Shown here: piece after piece, positions 33,150 through 44,949 of the stretch
Layout of the letters: every line of letters begins with the position of its first letter
How positions within the stretch are numbered: the stretch's first letter is position 1
Assembly (NCBI RefSeq): GCF_027409185.1
Contig: NC_084467.1
Span: forward strand, 81,476,501-81,540,500
Source: Cynocephalus volans
Taxonomy: Eukaryota; Chordata; Mammalia; Dermoptera; Cynocephalidae
Direction of reading: 5' to 3'
Length of the DNA stretch: 64,000 bases
Position numbers and translations under genes: made by a program
Notes under the pieces: generated by a model
What the model saw: the letters and a program-made list of their open reading frames with translations, nothing else
Told to the model about the DNA's origin: nothing
Databases searched by the model: none

Positions 33150-33860
33150 TGTCAGGGAAAACCTCACAAAGAAGGTGATGGGAGAACAAACCATATCTGG
33201 CAAACAACATTCCAGGCACAGAGAACAGCAAATACGAAGGCTTTAAGGCAGGTATGTGCCTGGTTCATTCCAGGAATAACAAAGAGACTGGTGGTGTGGT
33301 TAGAATGGAGTAAGCAAGATAGGAAATGCTAGGATATGAAATCAGAGTGAAAATGGGATCAGATTACAAAGAGGGCTCTGAAGGACATTTTTAGGACTTT
33401 GGCTTTTACTTTAAATGGGATGTATAAGCAGAATGACATGATCTGACTCACATTTTATGTTTAAAAGTATCAACTGGTTGCTGTGCAGTGAACTGACTCC
33501 AGGGGGCAAGGGCAGAAAACTGGATACCAGTCGGAAGGTATTGAGATGATGTGATGACTGTTCGGTCTAGTGTGGCAAGTGTAAGTGTTGAGAAGTGATC
33601 AGATTTGGATATACTTTCAGCCAACATAATTTGCCTTCAGATTGGCTATGGGACAAAAGAGAGAGAAATCAAAGATGACTCTGAGATTTGGGGCCTGAGC
33701 AACTAGAAGGATGGAGTTGCCATTTACTAAAATAGGGAAGACTGAGGGAGGACCAGGCTGGGAGATGGTGGGGAACTAGGGTTGGGTTTCTGTCATATTC
33801 AATCAAGAGTCCTGAGTAATACTGGGATAGTCGGATAAGTTTCCACTAAGTAAGTGATAT
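33150..33860 (-). mobile_element. L2 LINE, antisense
   Basis: The complement of L2 coding sequence: GGCACAGAGAACAGCAAATA, AGAATGACATGATCTGACTC, AGAAGGATGGAGTTGCCATT. One of three L2 copies in this orientation (also 39320 and 49000). Confidence 0.8.
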
Positions 33861-34094
33861 GTGAGGCAGATCCTGGTGAGCAAGAATTCTACTTTTTCCA
33901 GAAGGGAATGAAGAGTGTGTGGGTGTAGTTAGTTAATGTTTACTGAGCTCACTTTCTTTGGAATCTCATCTGTTGGTCTATCTTCTGCGTAAGTGTATTC
34001 TATATGCTGTATCATGGGACCATTACTTAGTTCCAAAACTCTTTCATCATCCCAACCAAAAACTCTGTACCCATTAAGCTGTATCATTGTATAA

Positions 34095-34215
34095 TTTGCT
34101 AGGTTATGCTGCAGTAGCAAAAACCCCAAAATCTTAGCAACTATACCAACAAAGATTTATTTTTCTTTTACGTTTCCTTCCATGGCAGGTTGACTGTGGC
34201 TCTGCTCCACATAAG
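34095..34215 (-). mobile_element. MLT1-like LTR fragment, antisense
   Basis: GCTAGGTTATGCTGCAGTAG and ACCAACAAAGATTTATTTTT fit the complement of an MLT1 3' end. Confidence 0.5.
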
Positions 34216-34269
34216 CTTCATTTTATTTTTTAGAGGGTGAAACCTGTATTATTTCAAGAATTGTTGAAT

Positions 34270-34460
34270 ATGGCATCAGTATGTTCATTAATTCATTAAT
34301 TCAACAACTATTTATTGTTTTTCTTTTCTACCAAACAATTATCTATTCAGTGTCTGTTTCATGCCAGGCAAAGTTAAGCACTTTTAATGGTGAATGAAAT
34401 AGATAAAATCCCTAATTTCCTGGAGCTTATGTTGAAAATGAGAGATTAAACACATACAAA
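34270..34460 (-). mobile_element. L2-like fragment, antisense
   Basis: ATTCAACAACTATTTATTGT, TTTCATGCCAGGCAAAG and TCCTGGAGCTTATGTTG follow the same phrase as 30785-30853 plus 31441-31530. Confidence 0.5.
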
Positions 34461-34485
34461 ATAATAATAATAATAATAATAATGA
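34461..34485. repeat. (AAT)n microsatellite
   Basis: About eight AAT units. Confidence 0.95.
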
Positions 34486-35370
34486 ATACTATATTCATAA
34501 ATAATCACTGTAAAAGATTTAATTACTTTTAAATTAGATAAATATAAAAATTATTAGAACTAAAATGTGTCTAATTTGCAAATTTACATTTTTTGTTTAT
34601 TGTTGCACAGATAGTGGCTTCCCTACCCTGACATTATTAATTCTGTAATAATTGGAGGGGAGGAAGTGATCAAAAGGAGTATTTTATCTTTGTGATTCAC
34701 AACGAGTTCTCAGGCAAAACTCATCTTACTAGTCCTGGCCCCTAACCTGTGCTCTTTTCAGCATTTAATATTTTAATCTCTTTATGTAGACCTGAAACTA
34801 TGGTGTAAAATTCTATCAACTGCATCACATCAGTCTTTTAAAGGGCTTAACTCCTTTTTAGGTATGATCCATAAAGTTTTCTGGATAATTAAGTATACTT
34901 AAGCACGATTAAGTATAAAAGAGCCAAAACTAGCTTTGTGAGGCTCAGAGAACACCAAATTCAAATCACAATGAACATCTAGTAATAATTCAGAAAAACA
35001 CCAAGCAATTCACCTAATACATTTTGCCTGAACCACCATCAGGTCTGACTTACCATCACCTGTACATAGCCAAGAAATTGTCAATCATTTGTAAATTATC
35101 ACCTATGACTCATCAGCTCTATCCACTTATTTTTTATACACTTATTTTAAAAATATAATTATTTCTTTTAAATTTTTAACTTAGATCTTCCCAAATTTGT
35201 AACACAAGAAAAATTCCTAATGTATCCAAAGCTAGAAACATTGCAGTAAAATAGAAGAATATCAAAGAAAATATCTCAACAGCAGCCAAAGAGAGATAAG
35301 TAGCAATTATCTGGACAGCAGACATAAAAGCAAGTAAAGCAAGCTAGAAGACAGTGATATAAGGTCATTA
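34486..35370. other. No feature recognised
   Basis: Intergenic AT-rich DNA. Confidence 0.5.
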
Positions 35371-35384
35371 AAAATGCCAAGAGG

Positions 35385-35528
35385 GGTCCGAGCCCGTGGC
35401 GCACTCGGGAGAGTGCGGCGCTGGGAGCGCGGCGACGCTCCCACCGTGGGTTCGGATCCTGTATAGGAAGGGCCGGTGCACTCACTGGCTGAGTACCGGT
35501 CACGAAAAAGACAAAAAAAAAAAAAAAA
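35385..35528 (+). mobile_element. GC-rich SINE (class C)
   Basis: Perfect TSD AAAATGCCAAGAGG (35371-35384, 35529-35542). Head GGTCCGAGCCCGTGGCGCAC, GC-rich arm GCTGGGAGCGCGGCGACGC, and the ...GTCACGAAAAAGAC tail. Confidence 0.96.
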
Positions 35529-35674
35529 AAAATGCCAAGAGGAAGTAATTGTAGAATTATTTGCTCATTCAAGAACAATGGTGAAATGAAGACCTTTTTG
35601 GGTAAACAAGAATTGCCAGTGTTTAGCATAAGACACTTGCACCAAAGGAATTTCTAAAAGAAACACTTTGGGGC

Positions 35675-35790
35675 AGTGCTTCTCAAACTTTAATGTATAT
35701 ATAAATCACCTAGGGATTTTATTAAAATGCGGATACTGATTCTGCATTTCTCATAATTGCCCAGGTAATGCCAGTGCTGCTGGTCTCAGA
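35675..35790 (+). mobile_element. MER5A-like hAT fragment
   Basis: CAGTGCTTCTCAAACTTTAA, AATCACCTAGGGATTTTATT, CCCAGGTAATGCCAGTGCTG. Confidence 0.75.
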
Positions 35791-35972
35791 GCAGGAACAG
35801 CAAAAGAGAGAAGAAAAATAATCTTAGCTAGAAGGTGGGAGACAAACTAATGAGCAAAGGTATAGGTAAGCATGTAGTTAAATCTAAACAAACATCTGTA
35901 TAACAATCAATACTTCTAATTTGGAGGATTAAGAAAAGGATAGAACTAAAAAACTGGAAATAATAGCATTTA

Positions 35973-36148
35973 TTTTATTTATCTATTTTTAAAAGATGAC
36001 TGGTAAGGGGATCTTAACCCTTGACTTGGTGTTGTCAGCACCAAGCTCTCCCAAGTGAGCTAACCGGCCATCCCTATACAGAGATCCGAACCCATGGCCT
36101 TGGTGTTATCAGCACCACACTCTCCCAAGTGAGCCATGGGCTGGCCCA
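35973..36148 (-). mobile_element. Dimeric SINE (class B)
   Basis: Perfect TSD GAAATAATAGCATTTA (35957-35972, 36149-36164). The tail on the plus strand is a TTTA/TTTAT run and not poly-T. Confidence 0.95.
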
Positions 36149-36923
36149 GAAATAATAGCATTTAAATTGGGAAGGCATTGATCAGAGTTAAATGTCCTTA
36201 TATAGTTCAGGAGGGAAGTTAAGATATTAACTTTGGATATTGTTAAGAATGTTTCCAAGGTAATCAATAAAAGAATAGAAACAGAATATGCAATTTCCAA
36301 GCTAATAGAAGGGAGAAAATGGAATAAAAAAACATAAAATAACAATAAATTTTTAAATCTTAATATAAAAACAAAGGCATTAAGGAAAAAAGCATAGAAA
36401 AACAGAAAAAAAAATAGAAAGTGGAAACGAGTAGAAATGTTGGTAAGATAGTAAATATTAATAGGTTAAACTGATCTGTTAAAATAGTCAGACTGGATTA
36501 AAAAGAATAGAAATAAAATCCAAGCATGAACTGTTTACAAGAGACATGCCTAAAACATAAGAACATGGAAAGGTTTAAAGTGACAGAAAAAGACAAATCA
36601 TCAATGTCAATCACCTGTTTGTGGTACACTACAGTTTTGCAAAATGTTACCCTTGGGAGAAACTGGGCAATAATACAAGAGATTTCTCTGTACTATTTCT
36701 TACAACTATACATGAATGTACATTTATCTCAATAAAATTTCAGCTAATAAAAGATGAATAAGGCAAAAAATGAAAATGTAACTGTGGTAGTTATAAATAT
36801 TAGATATGTTATATTTTAAGATAAAAGACATTATTGGGATAGAGAGTCACTACATAATGAAAACATATCAATTCACCAAGAATATAAATATAACAAATCC
36901 TTGTTTTTAAAACATATTATAAG

Positions 36924-37022
36924 GCGCTGGCCGGTTAGCTCAGTTGGTTAGAGAGCAGTGTTATAACACCAAGGTCAAGGGTTCGGATCCCAGTACAAGC
37001 CAGCCACCAAAAAAAAAAAAAA
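36924..37022 (+). mobile_element. Monomeric SINE
   Basis: GCTGGCCGGTTAGCTCAGTT, GGTTAGAGAGCAGTGTTATA and GGGTTCGGATCC: near-consensus A and B boxes, poly-A tail. Confidence 0.93.
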
Positions 37023-37078
37023 GTTCATGTAAAACTTATTATGGAAATGTTCACACAAAAATAGAGAAAATACTATGT

Positions 37079-37275
37079 CATGTCATGGTTCTCAAAACTT
37101 TAGCATGCATAGCAATCACCTGGAGAGTTTGTTAAAACACAGATTGTAAATTCCATCCCCTGAGTTCTGATTCTGTAGGTCTCAGGTGGGACCCAAGGAT
37201 TTGCTTTTCTAGCAAGTTCCCCAGTAATGTTGATGCTGCTGTTTGGGAGACCATATTTTGAGAAACCCTGGTACG
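37079..37275 (+). mobile_element. MER5A hAT element, near complete
   Basis: CATGGTTCTCAAAACTTTAG, CAATCACCTGGAGAGTTTGT, GTAATGTTGATGCTGCTGTT and TTTTGAGAAACCCTGG give both ends. Confidence 0.85.
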
Positions 37276-37969
37276 ATATAATGAACCTCTAAGTATTATC
37301 ACCCATTTTGACAATCTCATTTCAGATATTTGCCCAACTTTTTCTAGAGGAGTAAGGAAAGAGGAACTGGAATATTTTAAACCAAATTCTGGCAGTATAT
37401 CATTTCACCTGTAAATACTTCAAAATTTTTTTAAACAAAGAAATTAACAACCTTGATTTATTAATAAAGATAGAATCCTATATCCAATATTTTGAGAATG
37501 TTTATCCTTCTCAAGCACACGTGGAACATTTATAAAAATGAACATAGGACATTTACAAAAATTTACCACTTTTTCAGACAATGAGGCATGTCTCAATAAA
37601 TTTCAAACATTAGTATTATATGAAATATTTTCTCTGACCACATTGCAATTAAATTAGAAGTCAACAACAAAAATGTGATCTATTTATCTTTCTATCTTTA
37701 AGACACAAAGATAATCAATTCTACTTCCCAGAGCTCTCAACATTTGAAAATAAACTTCTAAATAAATCCTGTTTTCAAGCAATAAGTCAACAGTATGGAA
37801 TGTATGAACAACTAGATATCTGTTTCATATAGAAGTACTGAACTGCAGGGCAAACATGTACTTACTTCATGAGTTACACCGAAAAAAGCATGAAAGCTGT
37901 TGCCCTACAAAACTCATACACATGTATTAGGAGATAGGTTCAAGAAAGTTCATAGTAGCATAGTAGTAA

Positions 37970-38015
37970 TAAAATAAATAAACAAACAAACAAACAAATA
38001 AATAAATAAATAAAA
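37970..38015. repeat. (AAAT)n/(AAAC)n repeat
   Basis: AATAAATA / AACAAAC units inside the L1 fragment. Confidence 0.9.
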
Positions 38016-38366
38016 CTAAAAACAATTGAAATATCCATTGACAACTGAATGTATATGCTTTATTAACACAATGGGATATTATATAACGGTGAAAATGAAT
38101 GAACTACAGCTCCACACAACATGGATGAATCTTAGAAACATAATATTGAGTTGCAGAAGCAAATTGTAGAAAGCTTCCCAAATGAGACTATTTTAAGAAG
38201 TTCCAAAAAGAACTAAATTATACATTATTCAGGAAAATATACATACCCAATAAAACTATTAAAAGAGATATGGGAATGATAACATTCAGATTAGTGTTTT
38301 TTCCCCCTTACCCAGGAATAATAATATAAAAAAGTAGTAGTCCAGGTAGGTGCAAAGGTATCAGTA

Positions 38367-38420
38367 ATGTTTAAGTGAAGTTTAAGTGAAGTAATGTTTA
38401 AGTGAATGTTTAAGTTAAGT
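38367..38420. repeat. Short imperfect tandem repeat, unit TTTAAGTGAA
   Basis: The phrases GTTTAAGTGAAGTTTAAGTG, AATGTTTAAGTGAATG and TTTAAGTTAAG follow one another, four units with small spacers. Confidence 0.8.
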
Positions 38421-38424
38421 TCTG

Positions 38425-39110
38425 CATTCAAAGCCATTTGTTTTTGAGTTTCATTAGACACAGATGTTATTTTTTTGAGTAAATATTACACACTAAAAGA
38501 AGAATTAAAAAAGAAAAACTGATTTAGTGAACAAGATATAATACTTTTAAAACTCCAGATGTAGGGAACAAAAACGTCCAGTGAGTTTTCATTCTACTTC
38601 AAAGAAAATCCCACAGCCTAAGGATTCAGGAACTGGGATCATCCAGCCTCAGGCTCTCCCATTGTCCTTCCTGAGGGAATGCCCCTGACTCTCTGTTACT
38701 CACAGCCTAGGAAATATAAAAAGGTCCCACCCAGGACAATGCAGGCAAGTTTTGTTGACCAAGGCTTTCTCTCTCCCACCACTAAGGAATTGCTCCAAGT
38801 CTTCATGCTTCTTATTCACTTCCAAAGTGTTCTGATGCTTAGGATGGGAAAGCAATATTTTAATGTTTATTGGGTAAGAGTTTCTGCACCCTTCCAGCCA
38901 TGCATTCTTTTTTCCCTACCTAATTAAAGAAATATTACATATTAATTGTATAAAATGTGATTGCAGAATAGCACAAAGATTAAAATTTCTTGTAATCTCA
39001 TCACCAAATGATAATCACCATTGATTTTGGTCTATTTCCTTTCTGTCTTATTTCCAAATATATGACTACATAGAGTTTGTTTATAGCTAAAAATTGGGAT
39101 TAGACTTTCT
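38425..39110. other. No clear feature
   Basis: About 38930-39110 has the style of an old L1 piece; 38425-38930 is not recognised. The 82-codon frame at 38679-38927 is unsupported. Confidence 0.45.
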
Positions 39111-39129
39111 GGTATTTTTTTCCTAGTAT

Positions 39130-39298
39130 TTTTTTTTTTTTTAAGATGACCGGTAAGGAGATCTTAACCCTTGACTTGGTGTTGTCAGCACCATGCTCTC
39201 CCAAGTAAGCTAACCAGCCATCCCTATATAGGGATCCAAACCCAGGGCCTTGGTGTTATCAGCACCGCACTCTCCCAAGTAAGCCACAGGCTGGCCCC
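39130..39298 (-). mobile_element. Dimeric SINE (class B)
   Basis: TSD TTTTTCCTAGTAT (39117-39129, 39299-39311). Both units intact. Confidence 0.94.
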
Positions 39299-39319
39299 TT
39301 TTTCCTAGTATATTTAAAG

Positions 39320-40260
39320 CCGTGAAATTGAATGAGATCACTAAGGAGTAAATATAGATGGAAAAGAGAAGAGGTTCAAAGACCAAGTCTCAGCTAGGGC
39401 ACTATTAGAAGCTGGGGAGAAGAGGAACTAACAGACTGAGAGAGAGCAGCCAGTAAAGTAGAAGAGAAATCAGGACAGTGCCTGGGAAGACAAGAGAAAA
39501 AAATACTGAGCCAAAAATACCGAGTCAATCGCTACTGATGGGTCAAGAGAAATAAACATTGGATTTAGCTACATGGAAGTCATTGGTGACCATGATGAGA
39601 GCTGTTTCTATGAAATGGTGGAGGCAAAAGCCTGACTAGAGCAGGTCCAAGAAAAAACAGAATAGAAATTGGAGTCAGAGGAACAGATAAATCTTTGAAA
39701 GAATTTGTTATAGAGGAAAGGAGAAAAAAGGAGGGTGGTTATAAAGAAGAGTGTTTTTTGTTTGTTTTTAAAGTGGGATAAATAACAGCATGTTTGCATG
39801 CTGGTGGGAAAGACCCATCAGAGACAAAAAAATTGAGAGTGCGGTAGAGAAGTGGGAGAATTACTGGAGGAACATTACAGAGTAGGGGAGAGGGGATGAG
39901 ATCTAGTGTACTAGTGGAAGGGTTAACCTCAGGTTGGAGCATGGACAATTCATCCACTGTTACAGAAGAGAAGGCAGAGCATATGCATACAAAAACATGT
40001 AGACAATGGATGTGCTGGGAATTTGTAGGCATTCTTTTCTGATTGTGCTTATAATTTTTGTTTGTTTGTTTTGTTTTGGCAGCTGGCTGGTGTGGGGATC
40101 CAAACCCTTGACCTTGGTGTTATCAACACTATGCTCTAACCAAATGAGCCAATGGGCCAGCCTTGAATGTGCTTATAATTTCTCAGAGAAATAAGAAGAA
40201 ATCTGAGAGTGGAGAGTGGGAAAAAAATATTGCCAGTTTGAAGGGTATAGAGAAGGTATG
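39320..40260 (-). mobile_element. L2 LINE, antisense, split by a SINE
   Basis: AGAAGAGGTTCAAAGACCAA, ATTGGATTTAGCTACATGGA, AACAGCATGTTTGCATGCTG and ATTCATCCACTGTTACAGAA are successive L2 complement blocks. The SINE at 40058-40165 interrupts it. Open frames of 63 and 97 codons on the minus strand (39608-40032) are L2 remnants with no start-to-stop gene. Confidence 0.85.
40058..40165 (-). mobile_element. Monomeric SINE
   Basis: TSD ATTGTGCTTATAATTT / AATGTGCTTATAATTT (40042-40057, 40166-40181). Confidence 0.93.
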
Positions 40261-40274
40261 AAATTGTTGTTTAG

Positions 40275-40640
40275 GAACTCTGGTCTGAATGTTTGTATCC
40301 CCCTCAAATTCATATATCAAAAACCTAATCACCAATGTGATGGTATTAGGAGGTGGGGCCTTTGGGAGGTGATTAGACCATGAGGGTGAGCCCCTATGAA
40401 TGGGATTAGTGCCATTTTAAAAGAGGCCCCAGAGAGTTGCCTTGTCCCTTCCACCATGTGAAGACGCATCGATAAAGCACCATCTATGAACAAGAAAGTG
40501 GGTCCTCACCAGACACCAAATCTCCTACTGCCTTGATCTTAGACTTCCCAGCTTCCAGAACTGTGAGAAATAAATTGCTGTTGTTTATAAACTACCTGAT
40601 TTATGGTATTTTGTTATAGCAGGCTGAACAGACTAAGACA
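40275..40640 (+). mobile_element. ERVL-MaLR solo LTR
   Basis: TGGTCTGAATGTTTGTATCC, GGAGGTGGGGCCTTTGGGAG, CAGAACTGTGAGAAATAAAT, ending TGAACAGACTAAGACA. Near full length, no internal genes. Confidence 0.88.
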
Positions 40641-41555
40641 CTTGGAAAGTGAAAAAGTAAATTCACTATAGAAATATAACATAATTGCCAGTCATCATCA
40701 ACCCACTTGTAGTTCATGGTCATGAATTAAAAATGAAAGCAGTCAGCATGGTTGTGTGTTTTATCCTAGATACATTGAGCCTCCTGGGTATAGATACATA
40801 GTAGGCAAAGATACGATAAGATCAAAATTCAGATTTTGGTCAATGAATTATTTTTCTGTGACTTTACAACTACATTCTTCCCATTATTTATCCCAAGGAA
40901 AATAGGATGAAACATATTTCTACCAATACAGAGTTTTTAACCAATACCTATTCACTCTTCCCCTCTTCATTCTAGTCTTTCAGTTTCATGGTCATCAGTT
41001 GTACTGTCTATCTCATTTATGCTGCCCCCTTAGTTTGATGGCTTAGTCAGTCTTCCAAGTTTTTATCAACAGTTTTCACCTATAGCTACATATCTCCTCC
41101 CTATCACCTCCTTTTTGTTTTTTTGATTTTGCAAATTCTTAGATACCCTATGGGTCACACCTTTCTCTGCTTGTCCACAAGACCCTCTTTCCCTGTCCTT
41201 GAATAGGACGTAAGACACATAAATTCCTGATGGGATGTAACTAGTTACTCAGTCAGACCAAACTTTTTCAGAAGTAATTTGTCCAACCCATGACATATTT
41301 TTCAATAAATACCCGCTGACATTACAATGATCTTTTTGCTCCATTTTTGGAAATGCTTTTTACAAAGGAAGAAAATTTTATCAAGTTTTAGTTAGAAAGT
41401 ATAAATAAATACTACTGTTTTATGTACTTGGATTTAAGTCAGAGGAAGCTCATTATTAACCAAGAGCTGATAGAAGTGGCGTTTTAGGAAAGTGAAACTT
41501 ATGAAAGTATGGAGAATAGATGGAGAGAGAAAATGCTCATAATAGGTTGGCAAAT
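40641..41555. other. No feature recognised
   Basis: Unique-looking intergenic DNA between two MaLR LTRs. Confidence 0.5.
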
Positions 41556-41557
41556 TA

Positions 41558-41985
41558 GTGTGTTAGTCCATTTTTGTTGCTTATATCAAAGTACACTGAA
41601 CTGGGTGATTTATAAAGAAAATTAAATTTATTGCTTATAGTTTCTGAGGTTGGGAAGTCCAAAGTCCATCTGGTGGTGGCAAGTGACCCAGGGGTCTCAC
41701 ATTGCAGGATGGTGGAAGCAGAGAGCACAGAGAGAGCAAAAGGCAGACACTCCTCTTCTTCAAAAGCCCTCAGAACCACGCCCTCGGCCACCATTTTTAA
41801 TCTATTCACTACTGCAGGACCCTACAATCCAATCACCTCTTCAAGGCTCCACCTTTCAATCACCATAATAAGATTTCCCACCCTCTTAACAGTCACAGTG
41901 GGGGCCAGGTTTCTAATACATAAAACTGAATGGACACAACTCAAGCTTCAGAGAGTTTTGCGGGGACATACTGCAATCCACTAGT
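41558..41985 (-). mobile_element. ERVL-MaLR LTR, antisense
   Basis: The complement of a related LTR: GTGTTAGTCCATTTTTGTTG, ACTGGGTGATTTATAAAGAA, and the far end near CATAAAACTGAATGGACACA. The open frames over 41555-41984 on both strands are LTR sequence. Confidence 0.75.
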
Positions 41986-41989
41986 TAGT

Positions 41990-42945
41990 GATGGTACAAG
42001 TAATTTAAGTGAGATAAAAGAGTGTATTTAACCAGTCGTGTTGAATCAGACAGTCATTTAATATTTATAATGCAAAAAATGTTTCTCACTGAGACACATT
42101 TATTATTATGTTATTATGTCTATTAGGTTTCCCTTTGTTTGGATGGTCTCTAAAGTATAGTAATGACTCGATATTTAAGTAAGTTAAGCAGCATGTCATG
42201 TGAATAGTTTTTTGAGTCATTTGATGAGTTGAATTTTTAAAATCTGAATCTTTAATATGAGTAATGTCTAAACAAATCCTACTTAAGTAACTGCTTCTTG
42301 CCCAGATGCAGCAATTAGTTTATCTGAGTTATAATCAGTAGCTGGGTGCCCTTTGAGACCCCAAAATATCAATTTTCAACTATAATTCCAACCAATATGT
42401 TATAACTATAGCAGTTTTGGAAACATGCAATAGCGAATATGTAACATAAACCAGGAATGAGTCCATCACTTGGAATCCTTAGGGACTGGAGGGGATTTTT
42501 GTTTCCTATGCAGTTTCTTGCCAAATATCTTTTGTCCAGGGCCACTAAAGGATAGGAAGCTGGGAAGGCAGGACTTCTTCCAATGATTCTGGTACAGCAG
42601 GATCTTCAGCCTAACTGTAAAGTCCCTGAGCCATGCAGAAAGAGACACCTCTGATAGCTCATCCCTGTGAATCCCACAGCCACAAAGGAAGGTGGCAGAG
42701 CAAGCAACTCACAGCAAAAGAAGGTCCTCACTTATCGTGAAATTAAAGTTCCCTGGAAGGACCAGGCCCACTTTGTTGTGAGCACTAGTTGAGGGTTTCC
42801 CACTTCCTACGGAAGTTCTAATTGGGTCTATGAGGTGTTTGGAGGATCCTATTTTTATTAGAATCTCTCTTGCATTCCTTCCCTCCTTTCACTGTCTCTA
42901 CTGGATTTTCTAAAACTCTCATGTTGATCTATGTCCAAAGTATAT
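41990..42945. other. No feature recognised
   Basis: Unique-looking intergenic DNA. Confidence 0.5.
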
Positions 42946-42949
42946 CCCA

Positions 42950-43380
42950 TGTATCAAAGAAACAGAACCAATAGGACACCAACACACACATGTACACTTT
43001 CTTTAGGAATTGGCTCATGTGATTGTCAGGGTTGGCTAGTCTGAAGTCTACAGGGTAGACTGGCAGGCTGGAAACTCATGTAGGAGTTGACAGAGCAGTC
43101 TTGAGTCTGAAATTTGTAGGGCAGGCCAGTTGGCTGGAAACTCACGCAGATTGTTACAATACATTTCTTCTTCTCCAGGAAACCTCAGATTTTGCTTTTT
43201 AGGACTCCAACTGATTAGATGAGGCCTATGTGCATTATCAAGGGTATTCTCTACTTAATGTCAACTGATTGTAGATGTTAACCACATCTATAAAATACCT
43301 TCACAGCAGCGCCTACATTAGCACTTGATTAAATAACTGGATATTATAGCCTAGCCCAGTTAACACATAAGACTAACTAT
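42950..43380 (-). mobile_element. LTR-like old interspersed repeat
   Basis: AGAAACAGAACCAATAGGAC, TTTAGGAATTGGCTCATGTG, CTGGAAACTCATGTAGGAGT, CCAACTGATTAGATGAGGCC. It is a familiar ERVL/MaLR-class sequence whose subfamily I cannot name. Confidence 0.65.
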
Positions 43381-43412
43381 TATACCCCACATAGAAACAA
43401 TTAGAAAAATAG

Positions 43413-43558
43413 GGCCGAGCCCGTGGCGCACTTGGTAGAGTGCTGCGCTGGGAGCGCGGCGACTCTCCCGCCGCGGGTTCGGATCCCATATAGGAATGAC
43501 CAGTGCGCTCACTGGCTGAGTGCTGGTCACGAAAAAGACAAAAAAAAAAAAAAAAAAA
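43413..43558 (+). mobile_element. GC-rich SINE (class C)
   Basis: Perfect 19-bp TSD GAAACAATTAGAAAAATAG (43394-43412, 43559-43577). The longest TSD among the SINEs here. Confidence 0.97.
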
Positions 43559-43574
43559 GAAACAATTAGAAAAA

Positions 43575-43780
43575 TAGCTATATTTAATTGGACATTTACT
43601 ATGTGCCAAGTGTAAGTCTAAGCACTTCAAATAAACTATATTATTTAATACCCACAACAACCCCAAGAGGTAAGTAGTAGTATTAATTCCATTGTACAGA
43701 TGGAGAAATTGAAGTTTAGGAGTAGTTAAGTAATTTGCTTAAAGTTATGCAATGAGTGAGCCATTGAGTCAGAACTCAAA
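43575..43780 (+). mobile_element. MIR SINE
   Basis: ACATTTACTATGTGCCAAGT, AACAACCCCAAGAGGTAAGT, GTACAGATGGAGAAATTGAA, TAAGTAATTTGCTTAAAG. Confidence 0.9.
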
Positions 43781-43783
43781 CCT

Positions 43784-43886
43784 GGGCTGGTCGGTTAGCT
43801 CAGGTGGTTAGAGTGTGGTGTTATAACACCAAGGTCAAGGGTTCAAATCCCCTTATTGGCCAGCTGCCAAAACACAAAAACAAAAA
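43784..43886 (+). mobile_element. Monomeric SINE
   Basis: TSD ACTCAAACCT (43774-43783, 43887-43896), inserted at the end of the MIR. Box B AGGGTTCAAATCCCC is a perfect Pol III B box. Confidence 0.93.
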
Positions 43887-43899
43887 ACTCAAACCTAAG

Positions 43900-44795
43900 T
43901 CTAACTCCTAAAAAGTTCATGTTCTAGGATGTTCCTTTGGTCTCATAGATTTCCTGTGCTTAATCCCTCAGTCTCTAGTGAAATCACTGAAATTGCCTCA
44001 AAGCTAAGAGCCACACAGCCTAAGAGTGACCAACACACTCAATGTGATCCTCAGTTCTAGCTCTCAGCTTCCAAGACCACACTAACTTCTAGAGAAATTA
44101 GCCCAACTTCCAACAGTGCAGTTAAGCAGCATAAGAATGAAAGACAGGTAGGCAAGCCCAACCACTTACTCCACAGATGGAAGTTTCTACTCTCTATGTT
44201 GGCTTGTCAAACATTGCCCAGATTCAAAATCTGCTACAATTTCAAGATTTTGCTGACAGACTTTCTTAACTCCTAATATTTTAATTACTAAATCCAAGTT
44301 TGCCTTTGGGACCCACCTCTTCTCTATTTTCTAAAATTTTTTTCTCTTTTTATCATTATCATAAGCCATTGCCCCATACCTTCTCCACACTAATCTCATT
44401 TAAAATCCCTCTTCTTGGAAAAAGAATGCTTAAAATTATTCACTCCTAGGTGTGAATAATTATTCCTTCCAAGGTTATCTTTCCTAGCAGCATTTGCATT
44501 TACACTTGAGGAAAACCTTTATTTAGATGACTAGATTTCTAATCATGGAATATTAGGCCTTAGTCAAGGAAGCATTTAGTAGCTATAGAGACTTCTGGCT
44601 GTGGCTATTCTGTGTAATCCCCCATTATCACTTGCCTGCCTTGTCTGTGTCTGGCCCTTTTCAGGACAAACTTTCTTTGTGTTCAGTTCCTGACATTTTC
44701 CTTATATCTATTTGAAGAGATAAGCCTGAAAACCAAGAAGATTATGAAACATTAGGGTAGAAGTTAGGCTTATATGTATTTCTATCAATACTGCT
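43900..44795. other. No feature recognised
   Basis: Unique-looking intergenic DNA. Confidence 0.5.
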
Positions 44796-44799
44796 AATA

Positions 44800-44945
44800 A
44801 GAATGAGCATTGGGTGTTTAATCTTCACAGTAACTCCGGGAGTTAGGTACTATTGTTTTTGTCATTTTACAGATAAAGAATTTGGGGCTCAGAGAGGTAG
44901 TAAGTGGTGGAGCAATGCTGAAACCTAAGGCCTGTTCACTCTAAG
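44800..44945 (+). mobile_element. MIR fragment
   Basis: AGTAACTCCGGGAGTTAGGT, TCATTTTACAGATAAAGAAT, GGCTCAGAGAGGTAG. Confidence 0.8.
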
Positions 44946-44949
44946 ACTC

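Larger units (their letters stand above)
36440..38270 (+). mobile_element. Broken old L1M with insertions
   Basis: ORF2-like pieces (CTGTTTACAAGAGACATGCC; AGGCATGTCTCAATAAATTT; CTGACCACATTGCAATTAAA; ACATGGATGAATCTTAGAAA) in the right order. Interrupted by another L1 3' end (36600-36745), a SINE (36924-37022) and a MER5A (37079-37275). Confidence 0.7.
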
